From the NCBI GenBank assembly GCA_020796225.1, contig CM036767.1:19187927-19251926 (forward strand): DNA of 64,000 nucleotides, given 5' to 3'. Position numbers and translations under genes: made by a program. Below, piece by piece: positions 47,401-57,905 of the stretch. The first letter of the stretch is position 1. The number at the start of each line of letters is the position of its first letter. Below the pieces are notes generated by a model, which did not search any database, was not told where the DNA came from, and worked only from the letters and a program-made list of their open reading frames with translations. This stretch comes from Arion vulgaris. Lineage: Eukaryota; Mollusca; Gastropoda; Stylommatophora; Arionidae.

Positions 47401-50400
47401 AGAGAATCCGAAATCCCAATCAAGTGAGAATGCAGAAGAAAAAGATATGTTATGTCTGCCGTAAAAGAAATCTGCATTTCTTCGCTTCTGTTGTATTCTT
47501 TGCTGATAAAGATCTTTTGGTCGAAACATCGCTGTATATTGTTTTTGTACTTTGTAAAACTACAGTACTTTGTTTTTCTATGCTTCACCTTTGCTACATA
47601 GTTTTACTGCAGTCTTCTCTTATATCCACAAGATTACCAAATTATGAACAGATTAGAACAAGTTGTCATTCTACTATTAAAAAAATATCGATAATACTAT
47701 AGACTGACAATCAAATTAACAAAATTAAAAAACTAAACTTCCAAAAAGTTTCATTCTTACTTTTGAAAACACACTATTCTATTTAATTTGTGAAATCAAA
47801 TGACCAGCTTACATTAACAAAGTTCTGTGTGGTAAAATTGTTTGCCTTGTCTGCCAGATACAATGGATTAAACCACTCATAGAGTGAATGATAAAGACCA
47901 AAATGAAGATTGGTCTTATTCTTGATAGCATCCGCCAGTTCACCTGATAATATGGGTCAAAGATCAAACATGTTGATTTCAAAAAGAGAGATAATGAATA
48001 AGTTAGAGGTGTCATGTCGTTATTATTTATTATTAATTTTTAAAATAACATTCAGATAATAGTCAAGAGGATACTTGAAACAAAATATGTTTGTTTGAGT
48101 TAACTGTAAACTCTCAGTTAACCAGAACTCAAGCAGGCTGCAAAAATTGAACACTATACTCTAAATACATTAACCCATTCACCCTTCTGAGCCAATATAC
48201 TGGCTCACAGTATGTTTTAAGATGATGTAAAGTTAGTATACAGGCTAATTTAGTAAACATTGGAACATAAGTACGTCTGGGTGTAGAACAAATTATGGAG
48301 TGAAAAGGTTAAGATCAAATTCTAGCAAAAGTGTAAGTTTAAAATTTAAGCACCCTACTGTGAGCCTCACACACCAGATTAAGGTTCCCACCTCCTATCA
48401 TCTATGAACACATTGGTCGGTTGGTATCTATTGTTAACAGGTCCTAAGTAAGTGTAAACACATATTGCTTCCTCTCAAGCAGAAGAGAGAAGGAACCAAA
48501 ATTTAGTCACATTGATTATAAGTGTTGTCTCCTGGGCTTCATTATGTCCAAAAATGTGTGAAGATGTTGTTTGAACCAGGTGTTTCCTATGCTCTTGTCC
48601 AATCTAGAAGGATGTCATCTCTGTCATTTCTATTGCCAGTTGATATATGCCAGTAAAACCCTAAACCCTGCCTACTGCTGGTCTTAGCATTAAAGTCTCC
48701 AAGAAGCACTGTCATATCCTGTCCTTTGCACTGATCCACGGCCATATTAAATTCATTGTAAAATTTATTCCTCTGAGTTGCCTTTTGTTGGTGTATGAAT
48801 CTGCACAACATCAATATCCTCAGGTCTTCCCTTCAGTTTCATTAACAGAACTAATTGAAATTGTACAGAATCCCTTCAACACATTTGACATTTTTTTAAA
48901 TTCACAATATTATTCCTACTCCCTCTGTCATGTGTAGTACCTCCTTGAGTAAATGATCTTATTATTATCTGACTGCAAATCTCTAACCCTTAGCTACGTC
49001 ATCTCACATTTTCCTAAAATATTAAGATCCAATCATTCAATTTCTTTCTTGATGTTTTCCAGCTTACGCCATTGTTCTTACATTTCATGTTGGTATATTT
49101 ATTTTGTTTTTAATCTTGATATTGCTAACAGTAGTCAGATGTCACCTGTAGCACATGATCATCCCTGCAGAACGAGACAGTTATTATAGAACCCACTATT
49201 CTCCGTATGTTGCTGGGGTACACAATGGGAGCAAAGAATAGTAACACTGTGACCTACAAGGCATGTCGACTGAGGTAGGGACCTAGGAAATAAAAAGCGT
49301 CGCAGAAATCGGATGTGATGGCCTACTTACAGGCATGTAACTGGCCCAACGTAAAATTGCTCTTAGGCTCAGACCACATACAGATCACAAAGAGTGGTCG
49401 ATATGGAGCACTTGAAGAAGAGCTGACTATGACTTCTTTCTTGTTATTCACATTGTTTTAATCCATGAACTTTCTTGGAAGAGTAATGTATTGATTTTTT
49501 GGACCTTCACATCCACACGATGGAGACATAGTTTCCGTCTTGGACAACCCTTTCAGGTTGTCAGGATAATTATTCGCCCCTCTTTGACTGACAGTAGAGA
49601 AATCCACTTATACCGGTGGAGACTTGGTCTCTACAGTTGTGTCTGCTGCACAAGTGTATTGTTCATCCAATACCACGAGGAGGTGACGTTGGAAGCTTCC
49701 TTTCAAGATTACACTGTAATGGCATCTCTCAAGCTCTCCATTACTTTAGGGAACAAGGTATTTGGTACACACAAACATTTAAAAGATCACCTATACAACT
49801 CAAAGAACATAGTAACTCATCAGTGCTTCATAACACAACAGCTTGGAAAAGCTAGAATGAAGTGTACAAGTTCATTTCTCACCAACAAGATCTCTGTTTG
49901 GTCCAACATCCTTTGAGTTCCAGTTAAAGGAGTACTTTGATGGCCAGTTTGTGAAGTCTCAACGTGTTTGCTGACAAACACTATATATCTAGAGGCAAAT
50001 AATTTCATAAAGATCAATATTTTTCTGACTGTAATAATAAATATAAGTATAATAAATTTAACAGCATATGGAAGATATGGGAAGCCTGTGGTTGAATGGA
50101 TCTTTTTCTTCTTTGCATTCGGTTTCGTATGCTAGTTTAAAACATGAGATGGGGTGCCTCTATGAAGCAGCATGTAAGTTGGAGTTCCTCGTGAGTTTCC
50201 CATAGCTTGCTCTGTAAGCTTCGTTCATGAGGCCATGTTTCATTTAGTTGGTGTATGTATGATGGACAGGACTGCATTTGCATGTGGACAGATAGCACAG
50301 ACAGCCGAACACATCACTGCAAGATTGTTACCTGATGAATCAACTGCAGAAAGAACACTGGCCAACATAGACAGACATCCACACAAAGTTGTTTGGAAAG

Positions 50401-53400
50401 CCTTGATGAACTAACAAACACAACAACATACATTCAGAGAACCAGACTCATTGTGTAGACATTGAACCTCAGCAAATGAGAAGAAGAAGGAGATAAAACC
50501 CAAAGGGAACGCATTTAAAAATCCAATATGGTGATCGGTATAGATGAAGTTCACATTTAATCTCCCCATAAGTAGGGATCCACATCACATTATTATTGTA
50601 CTCCCTGCCAAGAGTGAGAGCTGCAATAGTGTAGTGGTTAATGCACTCACTTCTTAGAAGCATGGTCTGGGTTCAATTCCACAGTGGGCATGATAATTTT
50701 ATCCTACCGTAAAGGCTCTTAGGCCGACCCAGCCTCAATTAGGCACCATAAAAAGCACTGGGAAGTAAAGGCGGCTGGCGTGATGTTGACCACATCACCA
50801 TTTGTGTGCCGATGGTCAATAAAAAATATAGGCTTAATACCGTATTCCCCAATATACTTCATGGTATGAAATAGGGTTCCTTTACTTTACTACTTACTTA
50901 CACCAAGAGTAGGAGTCTTCTGGAATTGACATGAAAAACTGTATAGAGATACCATCCAAAAAAGGAGAGAGGGTGAAGAGTCTAAAACTTGTGTTCTTTC
51001 TGGGGGTTGTGGAACTGATCAAGTGAACATGTGGATCTGTACTTCTTCAACAACAAAAGAGAACATGTGACTAGAATGATACAAACTGGATTACTACTTG
51101 TGTTCATTATAAGAACTAATTACACTCTCCAAGACTTACTTTGCTCCGGCATCTTGAAATAGCTTGGCCCACTGAGTTGCATTATAGAATTCTGCCTTGA
51201 ATTGGCTACCAAAATCTGGATAGGTAAAATCTGGAGGATAGTTGTCCTTCATAAACTGTACAGTGTCTCTGGACTTTGAACCTTGCCAGCTCCACCAGAA
51301 CCATTCAGAGCCAAAGCTGGGAACTGTCAATTAAACAAAAACAGTTGTAGCTCTATGTTATACAAGGAAGGAACAAAATCAATGGTTAAGATATTATAAT
51401 GTACAAAGATATTATGGCCATAGATAGAGAAAAATGGTGTGCTCTAAGCACCAGGGGTGTCAGGTGCTTTTGCTCGTTTGTTTGTTAAGTAGGAATTAAG
51501 CCTCTATATGGCTGAGGCATGCTTCTTTCAACCTAAGACAGGTGTCTTTCTTGGTTATATCAGGGTGTAATGGCCTTTTTTCTTGGTGTGGCATGGGACT
51601 GGTGTGGACAGTGTGTTGAATATTGTGCTTTTCTGTTGTGGAGTCCTGAGAATGACTTTTTGTCTTGTTCTGTGTGTAGCTCTGACATGGGTTTTTTGTA
51701 TTGATCTGAGTCCTGAGGAGGACTCCGTGCTGGTCTTGTGTGTGGTTCCATGTTGTCAGATTTTATTTTGGCTGGTATGCTGCTGCAAATCATGTCAGAG
51801 ACTGGGTTCTGTGCTGTCTGGCTGGCGCCTTGTGGAAGTCTGCTGCTTGGTGCTGCCTAGGTGTAGTCTGTTCTCTGAGTGGACTGTGGGCCAGCGGGTC
51901 TCTTGGATAGGACCTGGACTATGCTAGAGAGAGATTCATAAGATATATGCATCTTATCGCCCCAAATAATTTATTCTATTATTTTGTAAAAAATAGTTAT
52001 CTGCAATGTGCACACACAAATATATATATATATATATATACATACAAGGGAAGTCAATAAGTAAGTCACAGATGGCTGCAGAAAAATAACTAAATATGAT
52101 AACTTGAAACCAGTTTATTTTTATACATACATTGTCCTTTTATTTCTCAACATAATTTCCACTAACATTGATGCACTTATTCTATCGTTTAATCAGTCCT
52201 CCCAAACCGGCTGCATAGAACTGCGTGCTCTGTTTTCTAAACCATGTTTTCACTTCACATTCAACTTCGACGTCATTCGCAAAATGTCTCCCGCCAAGGT
52301 GGGTTTTCAGTGGACCAAAAGGTGGAAATCGTTAGAGGCTAAGTCGGGACTATAAGATGGATGCTGCAGAACTTCCCACCTTAGTTGGTTAATTATGTTC
52401 TGAGTTAATCGAGCCGTATGTGGTCTGGCATTGTCATGAAGAAGCAACACTCCTCTAGTCAGCAGTCCTGTCCTGGACGTTTTCTTCAAATTGCATCATG
52501 AGGGCATCGATAGAACTTCACAGTACGATTCAGAATTCACATTGTCACTTTTTTTAAAAAATTGGTTAAAATCACTCCTTGACAATCCCAGAACACCATC
52601 AGCATAACCTTCCCTGCTGATGGCGTAACCTTGAATATTTGGACACAAGGCTGAAGGATGAAGAAGGATGTTTCCACTGCATTGAAGCACGCTTTGATTT
52701 GGGCTAGTAGTGATGCACCCATGATTCATCCCCAGTAACAATCCTGTTCAGCATGTCTTCTCCTTCATCTTCGTATCGACAGAGATGACGCAAGGACATG
52801 CCAAATCGGTTTTGTGTTCCTCCTTCAATTGTCGGTGTAGCCACCTTGTGCACACATTCTTAAATTTCAATCGATCATGCATTATGCTGTATGCTGAACC
52901 AGAGCCAACTATAAATTTATGGGCCTTCGAACTCAGGTAAGAAGTATTCCAGTATTGGTGTATATAGACGAATTCATTTTAAAATCAACACAAAATGCTA
53001 AATCGAAGTTATATTATGCAACAAGTTAAGTTTAACAATAAGGAATATCAATATTATGAATATTTTTCACCAATAAATAACCATAGACTCACAGAATTGA
53101 GTAAAATTGCAAAAATGCGTGCAGTGTTCTATCAAACATCTGTAATTTCCAGCCCCCTTTTCTAATCTAGGTCAGGGAATTCCTGGTCAGTTGTCTGGCC
53201 TAGCTATCTAGAGTCGGCTGAACCATGTGAGCACCCTATTGCAGAATCTACAGTCTATCGTTACTCGCCTGTCACCTCTAATCATCTCCTCAACCCGCTG
53301 CACGGATGCTTCTGTTGCAATCTCAACAGGACGACCAGATCGGATTTCATAAACAATTTTAGAGCGTCCTTGAGAAAATGTTTCTACCCAACTATGCACG

Positions 53401-56400
53401 CTTTACGGGACAAACATTTGTCAGCATAAACAGGAAGCATTTCCTTATGAATGTCCTTTGCAGGCAGTCCTTTTGCCCACACAAAATGCACAACAGCACG
53501 TTACTCTTTGGTTGTACACTCCATAAGTACAGTCGCCATTTTATTTATGTGCTGCGCATGAGACATCTAGCGCCACCCGATAAGCGGGAATATAAAGTTC
53601 GATGTTCCTGTCACCCAATGACACCTTTAGAAAACACCAACTACATTTACCTACCACCCCACAGAACTGTGTAACTTATTCACTCGCCCTCGTATATAGG
53701 TCATGATAGGTGGTGCCAAGTAAGCAGCAAAGTGTCTGTCATAGGCTAGAGTTGTGAATCCAAATAATACTAAAAGTCAAAAGTCAAAGTTCTGGGCTAA
53801 ATGGCGACATTTATTGCAGCTATTATTCAAAAGCTCTATACTAGTAGCACAATGTACCCGGATATTCAGATGAAACCACATAAAGGTTACAGAAAGGTAC
53901 CAAAAGTGGTGTTAAGAGTAAACAGAGAAGAAGAAGAAGGTCAAGGTTGTTTACATGTCATTGCTTAGTAACTGCCTATTGCCATCTATAAGAATTTGAA
54001 ATTAAATGATGCATGAATAGCCCTGGGTGCCAGAGGTGTGTGCTTACCCAGAAGCCAAAGAGACGCATTAGCAAGCATACCCTTCAACATATGCTGGGAG
54101 GTAGATCATCTAAGAATAAGCAATGAGTGCTATTTGGTTGGTTCAATGATGATGATTCTTCTTCTTCGAACGCTCCATTTTGACCACTTGTCAACCAATC
54201 TGTGTGATTTGTATGTGATCTGAGCCTGAGAGCAATTGTACGTTGTACCAGTTATGCGCCTACAAGTAGGCCAGCACATCCGATTTCTGCGCTGCTTTTT
54301 ATTTACTGGGGTAGCATCCCTAGAGCCTACATCAGTCACCTCTTACAACATGCATTGTAGGTTGCAGTGGTACTATTCTTTGCTTCCTTGAGGGCCCTGG
54401 CACCACACGGGCGAATGATGATGAATAATATCTGTTCAAAATAAACTGATTAAGAAAATTTCGAAAACATTGTTTATGAAAGATGAAGGAAAATACATTC
54501 CTCTTGTTTTAGGACCATGGAAAACATTTGAGAATTGGAGAATAATATAACATCATTATTATATTTCTCTTGCAATGTTATATGGTACATAGGTCGTGCG
54601 AGCAATTTCTTCAAACCGCTCTATTCTGTGCAACTTGTTCAATCTCTTCTATGGAATTGAGTTCAACATTTCTTGCCGTTCAACATTTCTTGCCTCTCAG
54701 TCAAGTTCATTTCAGGGTTCATGAAAGGTTGTGGTTACTTTAAGAAAACCATTTAAAATCAGAGATCAGTCGGAAGACCATGACTAGGGCTCAATGATAT
54801 TTGTGAACCACACAAGTAGGTAGGGCCTACTGGATAACCGATGGTTGAGGCAGAATGTTGATCGCCCCAAATGGAGATGCACATTAAAGTAACATCTTTC
54901 TTAAGCTTAGTGGAAAAAAACACCATCCCTTGATTGATACTGCAAAGTTGATGGTTACACACTAGTTATTCCTTCAAGGCGTATTATCATGTAGTCAATC
55001 AAGATATATGAAAATTACTATTCTGTGTGTATATCACCCAAAACAATGAGACTCAATTACACAAAAGAGATACACAGACAATGACACTTGGTTAGATTAT
55101 ATCGTACATCGATACTATAAATTTCTCAGTGTCAGGATGTGCTGTCCGCTTATACACGGGCTCAGTTTACATCCGAAATTCACCATTTTTTCTGCAAAAT
55201 TTTATCTTGAAAAGTTTAGATCAACTAAAGAAACAGTTTCGAAATCAGATCAATATTAGATTTAAATTTAAATACAATCGAATTCTTGATGTCCGATCCG
55301 ACATATTTGTTACATTTCGACCATGAGGGTGAAGAAAAGGGATATAATCTACAAATTGCCAGACAGCCTCTACAACATAGGCATGGATTGCGTCCCTTAA
55401 TTTGTTGTTTCAAACTATGCTATAAAAATTGAGTTTTTTCATTATCGTTGATTTGCGCAAATTGTATAATTTAGAATATTGACTCAAAATCGGGTCAATA
55501 TTCGTTTAAAAATAAATAAAACCCAAACTGATATGTCTTATCCGACTTGAAATTTTTACGTTTCAGTAGTGACCTCTACCAAATATATTTTCCTCCAGTT
55601 GAAGAAGGGTAACTACCGTAAGATACGCTTTGTCATTTCCTGCGCTAAACGAAATGTTAGACAGTGGAAACTTTCAATGGTCCAAGCTCAATCTAACCTC
55701 AACTTTGAAATTGCATCAATATTAGGTTTGTGTGCTAACGTTTTTATGTGTTAACTTTACATTAAATTGTTTAATACTTATTCTGTTTTGTCAAAATTCT
55801 GCAGGTCCTTTTCTATTGTTATTGTTAAAATATTATATACAATGCCGCTAAGAAAAGAACGCTTTTCAGTCAGACCAACATTGACAGTAAATGAAGAGCA
55901 GCACATAGGTCTATAGAAAGTGTTGTTGAAGAAAACGAAGATGCAACCTTGATTCGACGTGCAGCTAATAGTTCGCGACTGACAATTTTCAGAGCGAAAG
56001 AAAACAAAGACGCTACTTTGATTAGACTTGAAGCTAATAGAACACGCCGGGCTAATAATCGATCAAATGAGACATTTCAACAAACAGCAGCCGACTCGAG
56101 GAAGACGCCAGACAACGAGCAATAGCACGAGTTGCCAAATGGTCTTTGTTGAAGAATGAAGGATTCATCCATCTCACTGTGGCATTGCAGGCAATGAGAG
56201 TGCGGATGTCTTAGCTAAGGATTACAGTGCCAAAGAGCAAATTTACCAACCCTTGTCTTTTCAAGAGGTCAAAACCCTCATACAGAGAAAATTAGCAGTA
56301 GACTGGAAGACAAACATTGGATATGACTATGGAAAAGACTCACTCAAAGGCCTAAGCAGAACAGATCAAGCCATTATATATCGACTAACCACCGGACACT

Positions 56401-56972
56401 GAAGACTCAACAAATACTTATATAGACTAGGAATAAGTCAAACAGCTCTCTGCCAGTGTCAGCAGGCGGAACAGACACCACAGCATATCTTGCAAGACTG
56501 TCCTCTCCTGGGTGAGCTCAGAAGCAACATGTGGCCACGCCCAGTCGACCTGAAAACTAAGCTTTGGGGAAACCTGACAGACCTGAATCTGACTGCCCAT
56601 TTTGTGGTCCACAGTAAATTAAGCGCATGACCAGAGATCGCTGAAGAAGGTGACATCTCTTGGAACGGCTTCACCAATTCCTCCTCATCAGGGATCACTA
56701 ACAACTTTCAACCGTGCGAAGCCGGGTTAATCAGTTAGTAGGCTAGTATCATATATCGATTATATATGTTTGTTTCAAAGAAATACTTTACCAGAAAAGA
56801 CTCCCCAGTGAATAAAGATTCCAAACTTTGCCTCGGCATACCATTCAGGCAGTGGTCGTGTGTCCAGCGAGCCCCAGTTAGGCTGATATGTATTTGACAA
56901 ACTTAATGTGCATAACGTTGCCAATACACAAAACACCGCCAACAGTTTACCGAGTTTGTAGTTGCTCGCCAT
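32444..56972 (-). CDS. FUCA: alpha-L-fucosidase (GH29), nine exons
   Basis: Secreted or lysosomal glycoside hydrolase family 29 enzyme that removes alpha-L-fucose from glycans. Exons, in transcript order: 56972-56792, 51323-51140, 49988-49883, 47943-47813, 46386-46253, 41106-41009, 37993-37861, 34278-34108, 32702-32444. All introns have GT..AG borders with matching phases. Exon 1 has a hydrophobic signal peptide (about residues 1-26) followed by the family motif [11 protein letters not shown]. Exon 2 has [14 protein letters not shown]. Exon 5 has the nucleophile motif [14 protein letters not shown]. Exon 6 has VTNDRWGQG, and exon 8 has [12 protein letters not shown]. Exon 9 is the C-terminal beta domain ending in TGA. 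Exon lengths sum to 1397 nt, one base short of 466 codons, which matches the length of human FUCA1. The missing base maps to exon 3, next to the KHHEGF motif. The introns are packed with LINEs, SINEs and satellites. It could be an active gene with a sequence error or a recently inactivated copy. Confidence 0.93.
32783..33029 (-). mobile_element. SINE E3
   Basis: Complete unit in the last fucosidase intron. The stem pair is GUGUU/AACAC. Confidence 0.86.
33176..33418 (+). mobile_element. SINE B
   Basis: Best copy of the family: A box TGGCTAAGTGGTTAAGC, B box GGTTCGAATCC, the body with GGTGGCGTGCCATTTCTGCG and end CTTCGGCTTTAAAACCCC. Flanks repeat GGCATCTT-TGGTAAGTAA on both sides, a target duplication. 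Confidence 0.92.
33495..33861. repeat. two copies of a repeat of about 120 bp, with a SINE E3 tail between
   Basis: 33495-33613 and 33728-33861 share GCTTG.TTTCCTTAT and CAGAGGTACTTGTAATTT. A 5'-truncated SINE E3 (33626-33732, minus) lies between them. A related copy in reverse is at 59910-60020. Confidence 0.7.
34365..34640 (+). mobile_element. LINE 3' tail (family H)
   Basis: Sense-strand copy of the family H tail ([16 protein letters not shown]-like words) in the fucosidase intron after exon 8. Confidence 0.75.
34925..35190 (-). mobile_element. SINE B, inserted in a SINE A tail
   Basis: Full copy. In sense the flank before it reads TATAAAAAAAGGG, and the flank after it TATAAAAAAGGGTTCC, so the target duplication lies in the end of the SINE A at 35190-35440. 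Confidence 0.88.
35190..35440 (-). mobile_element. SINE A
   Basis: tRNA-like head (GCGTAGTTGTTAGTGAACTC), body with GTAAAGGCGACGGCGTGAGG and an end displaced beyond the nested SINE B. Confidence 0.86.
35670..35880 (+). mobile_element. SINE D
   Basis: Full copy from GCCTGCCCAGCGTGTTCGTA to the A run. Confidence 0.9.
35900..36600. other. no recognised feature
   Basis: Intronic sequence of the fucosidase gene; no frame or repeat I can support. Confidence 0.4.
36600..37400 (-). mobile_element. LINE RNase H region (family N)
   Basis: Two overlapping blocks encode most of an RNase H domain: [43 protein letters not shown], then [22 protein letters not shown]-terminal Cys segment (LLVCPECND) follows. 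Catalytic acids are kept, but one frameshift near 37010 divides the domain. Confidence 0.87.
37555..37795 (+). mobile_element. SINE B
   Basis: tRNA-like head with B box GGTTCGAATCC and the full body, ending CTTTAAAGCCCC. It ends 66 bp from fucosidase exon 7. Confidence 0.9.
38255..38690 (-). mobile_element. LINE RNase H fragment (family N)
   Basis: Decayed copy of the end of family N, with the same order of words as 20870-21180. Confidence 0.72.
38706..38974. mobile_element. 269-bp MITE, TA-flanked, copy 2
   Basis: Same length, ends and interior as copy 1 at 31835, with TA at 38704 and 38975. Lies in a fucosidase intron. Confidence 0.92.
39168..39898. repeat. minisatellite of about 44 bp, 17 or so copies
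   Basis: Core CATTTCTCTGATGTTTCACT followed by TATCAAGTTCTTA. Unit length drifts between 40 and 45 bp. It abuts a LINE tail at 39903 in a fucosidase intron. Confidence 0.92.
39903..40720 (-). mobile_element. LINE 3' end (family G)
   Basis: The longest copy of this family here. In sense it encodes words such as [13 protein letters not shown] near 40340, then loses frame. Ends in a TTCTTCTT run at 39910. Confidence 0.78.
41260..43310 (-). mobile_element. LINE with RT and RNase H (family N)
   Basis: In sense: [28 protein letters not shown] and [12 protein letters not shown] (43101-42739), then [17 protein letters not shown] and thumb (42597-42241). An RNase H follows near 41960 (YTDGSV) with a weak end (VPGTQELG). 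A final Cys segment (WTCPECYDD) lies near 41360. Frames change several times. Same strand as the host fucosidase gene, in the intron between exons 5 and 6. Confidence 0.88.
43385..43565 (+). mobile_element. SINE F fragment
   Basis: Shares CAGAAAGCAATG..AA.TACTGAA and TGCCAAGAAATCA with 63300-63560. Head not clear. Confidence 0.6.
43756..44009 (-). mobile_element. SINE E2
   Basis: Full unit; stem keeps one G-U pair. A 54-bp SINE B end (44012-44065) and an E1 element follow directly. Confidence 0.88.
44066..44524 (+). mobile_element. E1 element, head truncated
   Basis: The LINE part is open for 98 codons (44210-44506): [20 protein letters not shown] and [18 protein letters not shown]. The end is CGCAGAAGAAA. 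Confidence 0.87.
44690..45950 (-). mobile_element. LINE RT and C-terminus (family R)
   Basis: RT block 45859-45449 has [19 protein letters not shown] and [11 protein letters not shown]-terminal block 45076-44719 has [20 protein letters not shown] and [20 protein letters not shown]. No RNase H is seen. Several frameshifts. It is a common LINE type in molluscs and cnidarians by my recollection. Confidence 0.85.
45955..46180 (+). mobile_element. LINE 3' tail
   Basis: Encodes [20 protein letters not shown] then [10 protein letters not shown], a common LINE C-terminus. It ends 70 bp before fucosidase exon 5. Confidence 0.72.
46923..47442 (+). mobile_element. E1 element
   Basis: Full head and LINE end ([18 protein letters not shown]), ending GAATGCAGAAGAAAAAGA. 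Best copy for the junction between the two parts. Confidence 0.88.
48535..49150 (-). mobile_element. LINE endonuclease fragment
   Basis: Encodes [20 protein letters not shown] then [15 protein letters not shown], the AP-endonuclease core of an RTE-like or related LINE. No RT is nearby. Confidence 0.77.
49201..49424 (+). mobile_element. SINE E3
   Basis: A complete copy with a shortened head (ACATGTCGACTGAGG-type deletion of the hairpin) and a GAAGAAGAG end. Confidence 0.82.
49883..49988 (-). CDS. FUCA: fucosidase exon 3, with apparent 1-base deletion
   Basis: The acceptor CTAG and donor GTGAGA are both good. The exon opens in frame as [10 protein letters not shown], where the family has YVVLTSKHHEGF. 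It then must shift by one base to continue as [25 protein letters not shown] missing base just after the GAG codon explains this. The second histidine of the HHEG motif reads as valine. These residues line the substrate pocket in family members, so this exon decides whether the gene is functional. Confidence 0.8.
50255..50495 (+). mobile_element. LINE 3' tail
   Basis: A C-terminal remnant with [16 protein letters not shown] words, ending GAGAAGAAGAAGG. Confidence 0.6.
50622..50892 (+). mobile_element. SINE A
   Basis: Best copy: A box TAGTGTAGTGGTTAATGC, B box GGTTCAATTCC, the body with GTAAAGGCGGCTGGCGTGAT and end GGGTTCCTTTACTTTAC. Confidence 0.9.
51400..52040. other. GT-rich low-complexity DNA and (TA) run
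   Basis: 51580-51930 is rich in TGTGT and CTG words and gives a long Cys/Leu/Val frame on the plus strand that I do not credit. A (TA)n run precedes the mariner at 52018. Confidence 0.45.
52045..53692 (-). mobile_element. mariner element with broken transposase
   Basis: TA at each end, then inverted repeats (CAAGGGAAGTCAATAAGTAA and CGAGGGCGAGTGAATAAGTT). In sense the transposase has an N-terminal HTH region with [10 protein letters not shown] and [20 protein letters not shown], then [15 protein letters not shown] (first Asp), [12 protein letters not shown] (second Asp) and [12 protein letters not shown] (third Asp). Without the nested repeat P (315 bp plus duplication) the element is about 1.32 kb, the usual mariner size. 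Frameshifts show it cannot make its protein. Confidence 0.94.
52902..53216 (-). mobile_element. repeat P, copy 2, inside the mariner
   Basis: Splits the transposase frame. GCTGAACCA is present at both edges (52893-52901 and 53217-53225). The reverse complement matches 8952-9295 over nearly its whole length. Confidence 0.88.
53700..54150. other. no recognised feature
   Basis: Fucosidase intron 1 sequence without a recognised element. Confidence 0.4.
54160..54413 (-). mobile_element. SINE E3
   Basis: Full unit. In sense the head starts CGCCCGTGTGGTGCCAGGGC. Stem GUGGU/ACCAC. Confidence 0.9.
54415..55840. other. intron DNA without recognised genes
   Basis: Short frames only (the longest about 69 codons). 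Two AT-rich blocks near 55220-55560 repeat words such as AAATTTAAATA, but no element is clear. Confidence 0.4.
55841..56160 (+). other. unrecognised coding remnant
   Basis: It starts at ATG with [20 protein letters not shown] and then has two similar blocks, about 20 residues each, built on [14 protein letters not shown] and [14 protein letters not shown]. Such short Arg/Ala-rich repeats occur near the N-termini of some animal Helitron-like and other element proteins, but there is not enough here to assign it. An in-frame TAG follows early, and a LINE fragment cuts it off at 56165. Confidence 0.35.
56165..56650 (+). mobile_element. LINE I-type 3' fragment
   Basis: A third copy of the same 3' end, starting at the [13 protein letters not shown] motif of RNase H and ending near CGCTGAAGAAGG. 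It sits about 150 bp 5' of fucosidase exon 1 as displayed, upstream of nothing else recognised. It interrupts the reading block at 55841-56160. Confidence 0.85.
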
Positions 56973-57186
56973 TTTCTAAATCACGTGATTTGATAGTTGC
57001 CATCTGAGGGTCACGTGATGCAGTTAAGTATGACAAGTAACTATTTACAAACAATAAAAAAAATTGTGCTTTCTCAGCCCTATATCAGAGAATTTATTTC
57101 TCAACACAAGATCTGCTGGAAAACTATTTAATATGGCTTGACTTGGAGCAAAACATCTGCAACGATGATTCCCAAAAAACCCCATT

Positions 57187-57438
57187 TTCTTCTTCTTTGC
57201 TTTCGTTGTTTATGACCGATTTTAATCACTCTTTGTGATATGTTTGATCTTTGCAAGAATGTGTATACGTTGCATATTGGTTTGATAGGCCCCTAAACGC
57301 ATAGACTTCTACACGTTTAGGACACATGCATCCGATTTCAGCCAAACCTCCTAAGTCGCCTCTTACGACATGCGTGGCAGGTAACAGTGGTTCTATTCTT
57401 TACACCCCAAATTTGGGCCCGGTAACCACTCGGGCGTA
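57187..57438 (-). mobile_element. SINE E2
   Basis: Complete copy with a perfect head stem, 215 bp upstream of the fucosidase start codon. Confidence 0.9.
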
Positions 57439-57699
57439 ACATCGCAATGAGAGAAATGGTTTCAATATATCATGGGCAGATTTTCTCCAGCATCCAAGGA
57501 ATTCGACTCTTACCATCAGCCTAAAGAAAACAAGCATCATATACCCCCACCACCACTTAACCCTATTCACGATTCCACCACAAAACTAACAATCCTAGTG
57601 ATCTACTAAACAAGTACGATTGTAACACATGTATGTCAGGATTCGAAATTACAATCTTCAGATCGCAAACCAAACGTCTTAACCCCATGTACATATATA

Positions 57700-57905
57700 T
57701 ATTTTTTTCCCGATCCAGAAGCACTTGAGCTTTCAGCTCTTAGGCTCGGTGCCATGGACATCGTAAGCCTTCGGGTCGGTGCCACGAACACCGTGAACCT
57801 GGAGAACCTGTGGCTTTTCTTCCAGCCCGCGGAACTGAACCCGCACTCACAGAGGGTTAGTCACCCGTAGTCCAACGCGCTACAAACACGCTGGGCAGGC
57901 GGGCA
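57700..57905 (-). mobile_element. SINE D
   Basis: Full copy in reverse, from the T run at 57705 to CAGCGTG / GGGCAGGCGGGC at the right. Confidence 0.9.

Noticed and set aside
51583..51927. 114-codon Cys/Leu/Val frame
   Set aside because: Low-complexity GT-rich DNA with no splice signals or known domain.
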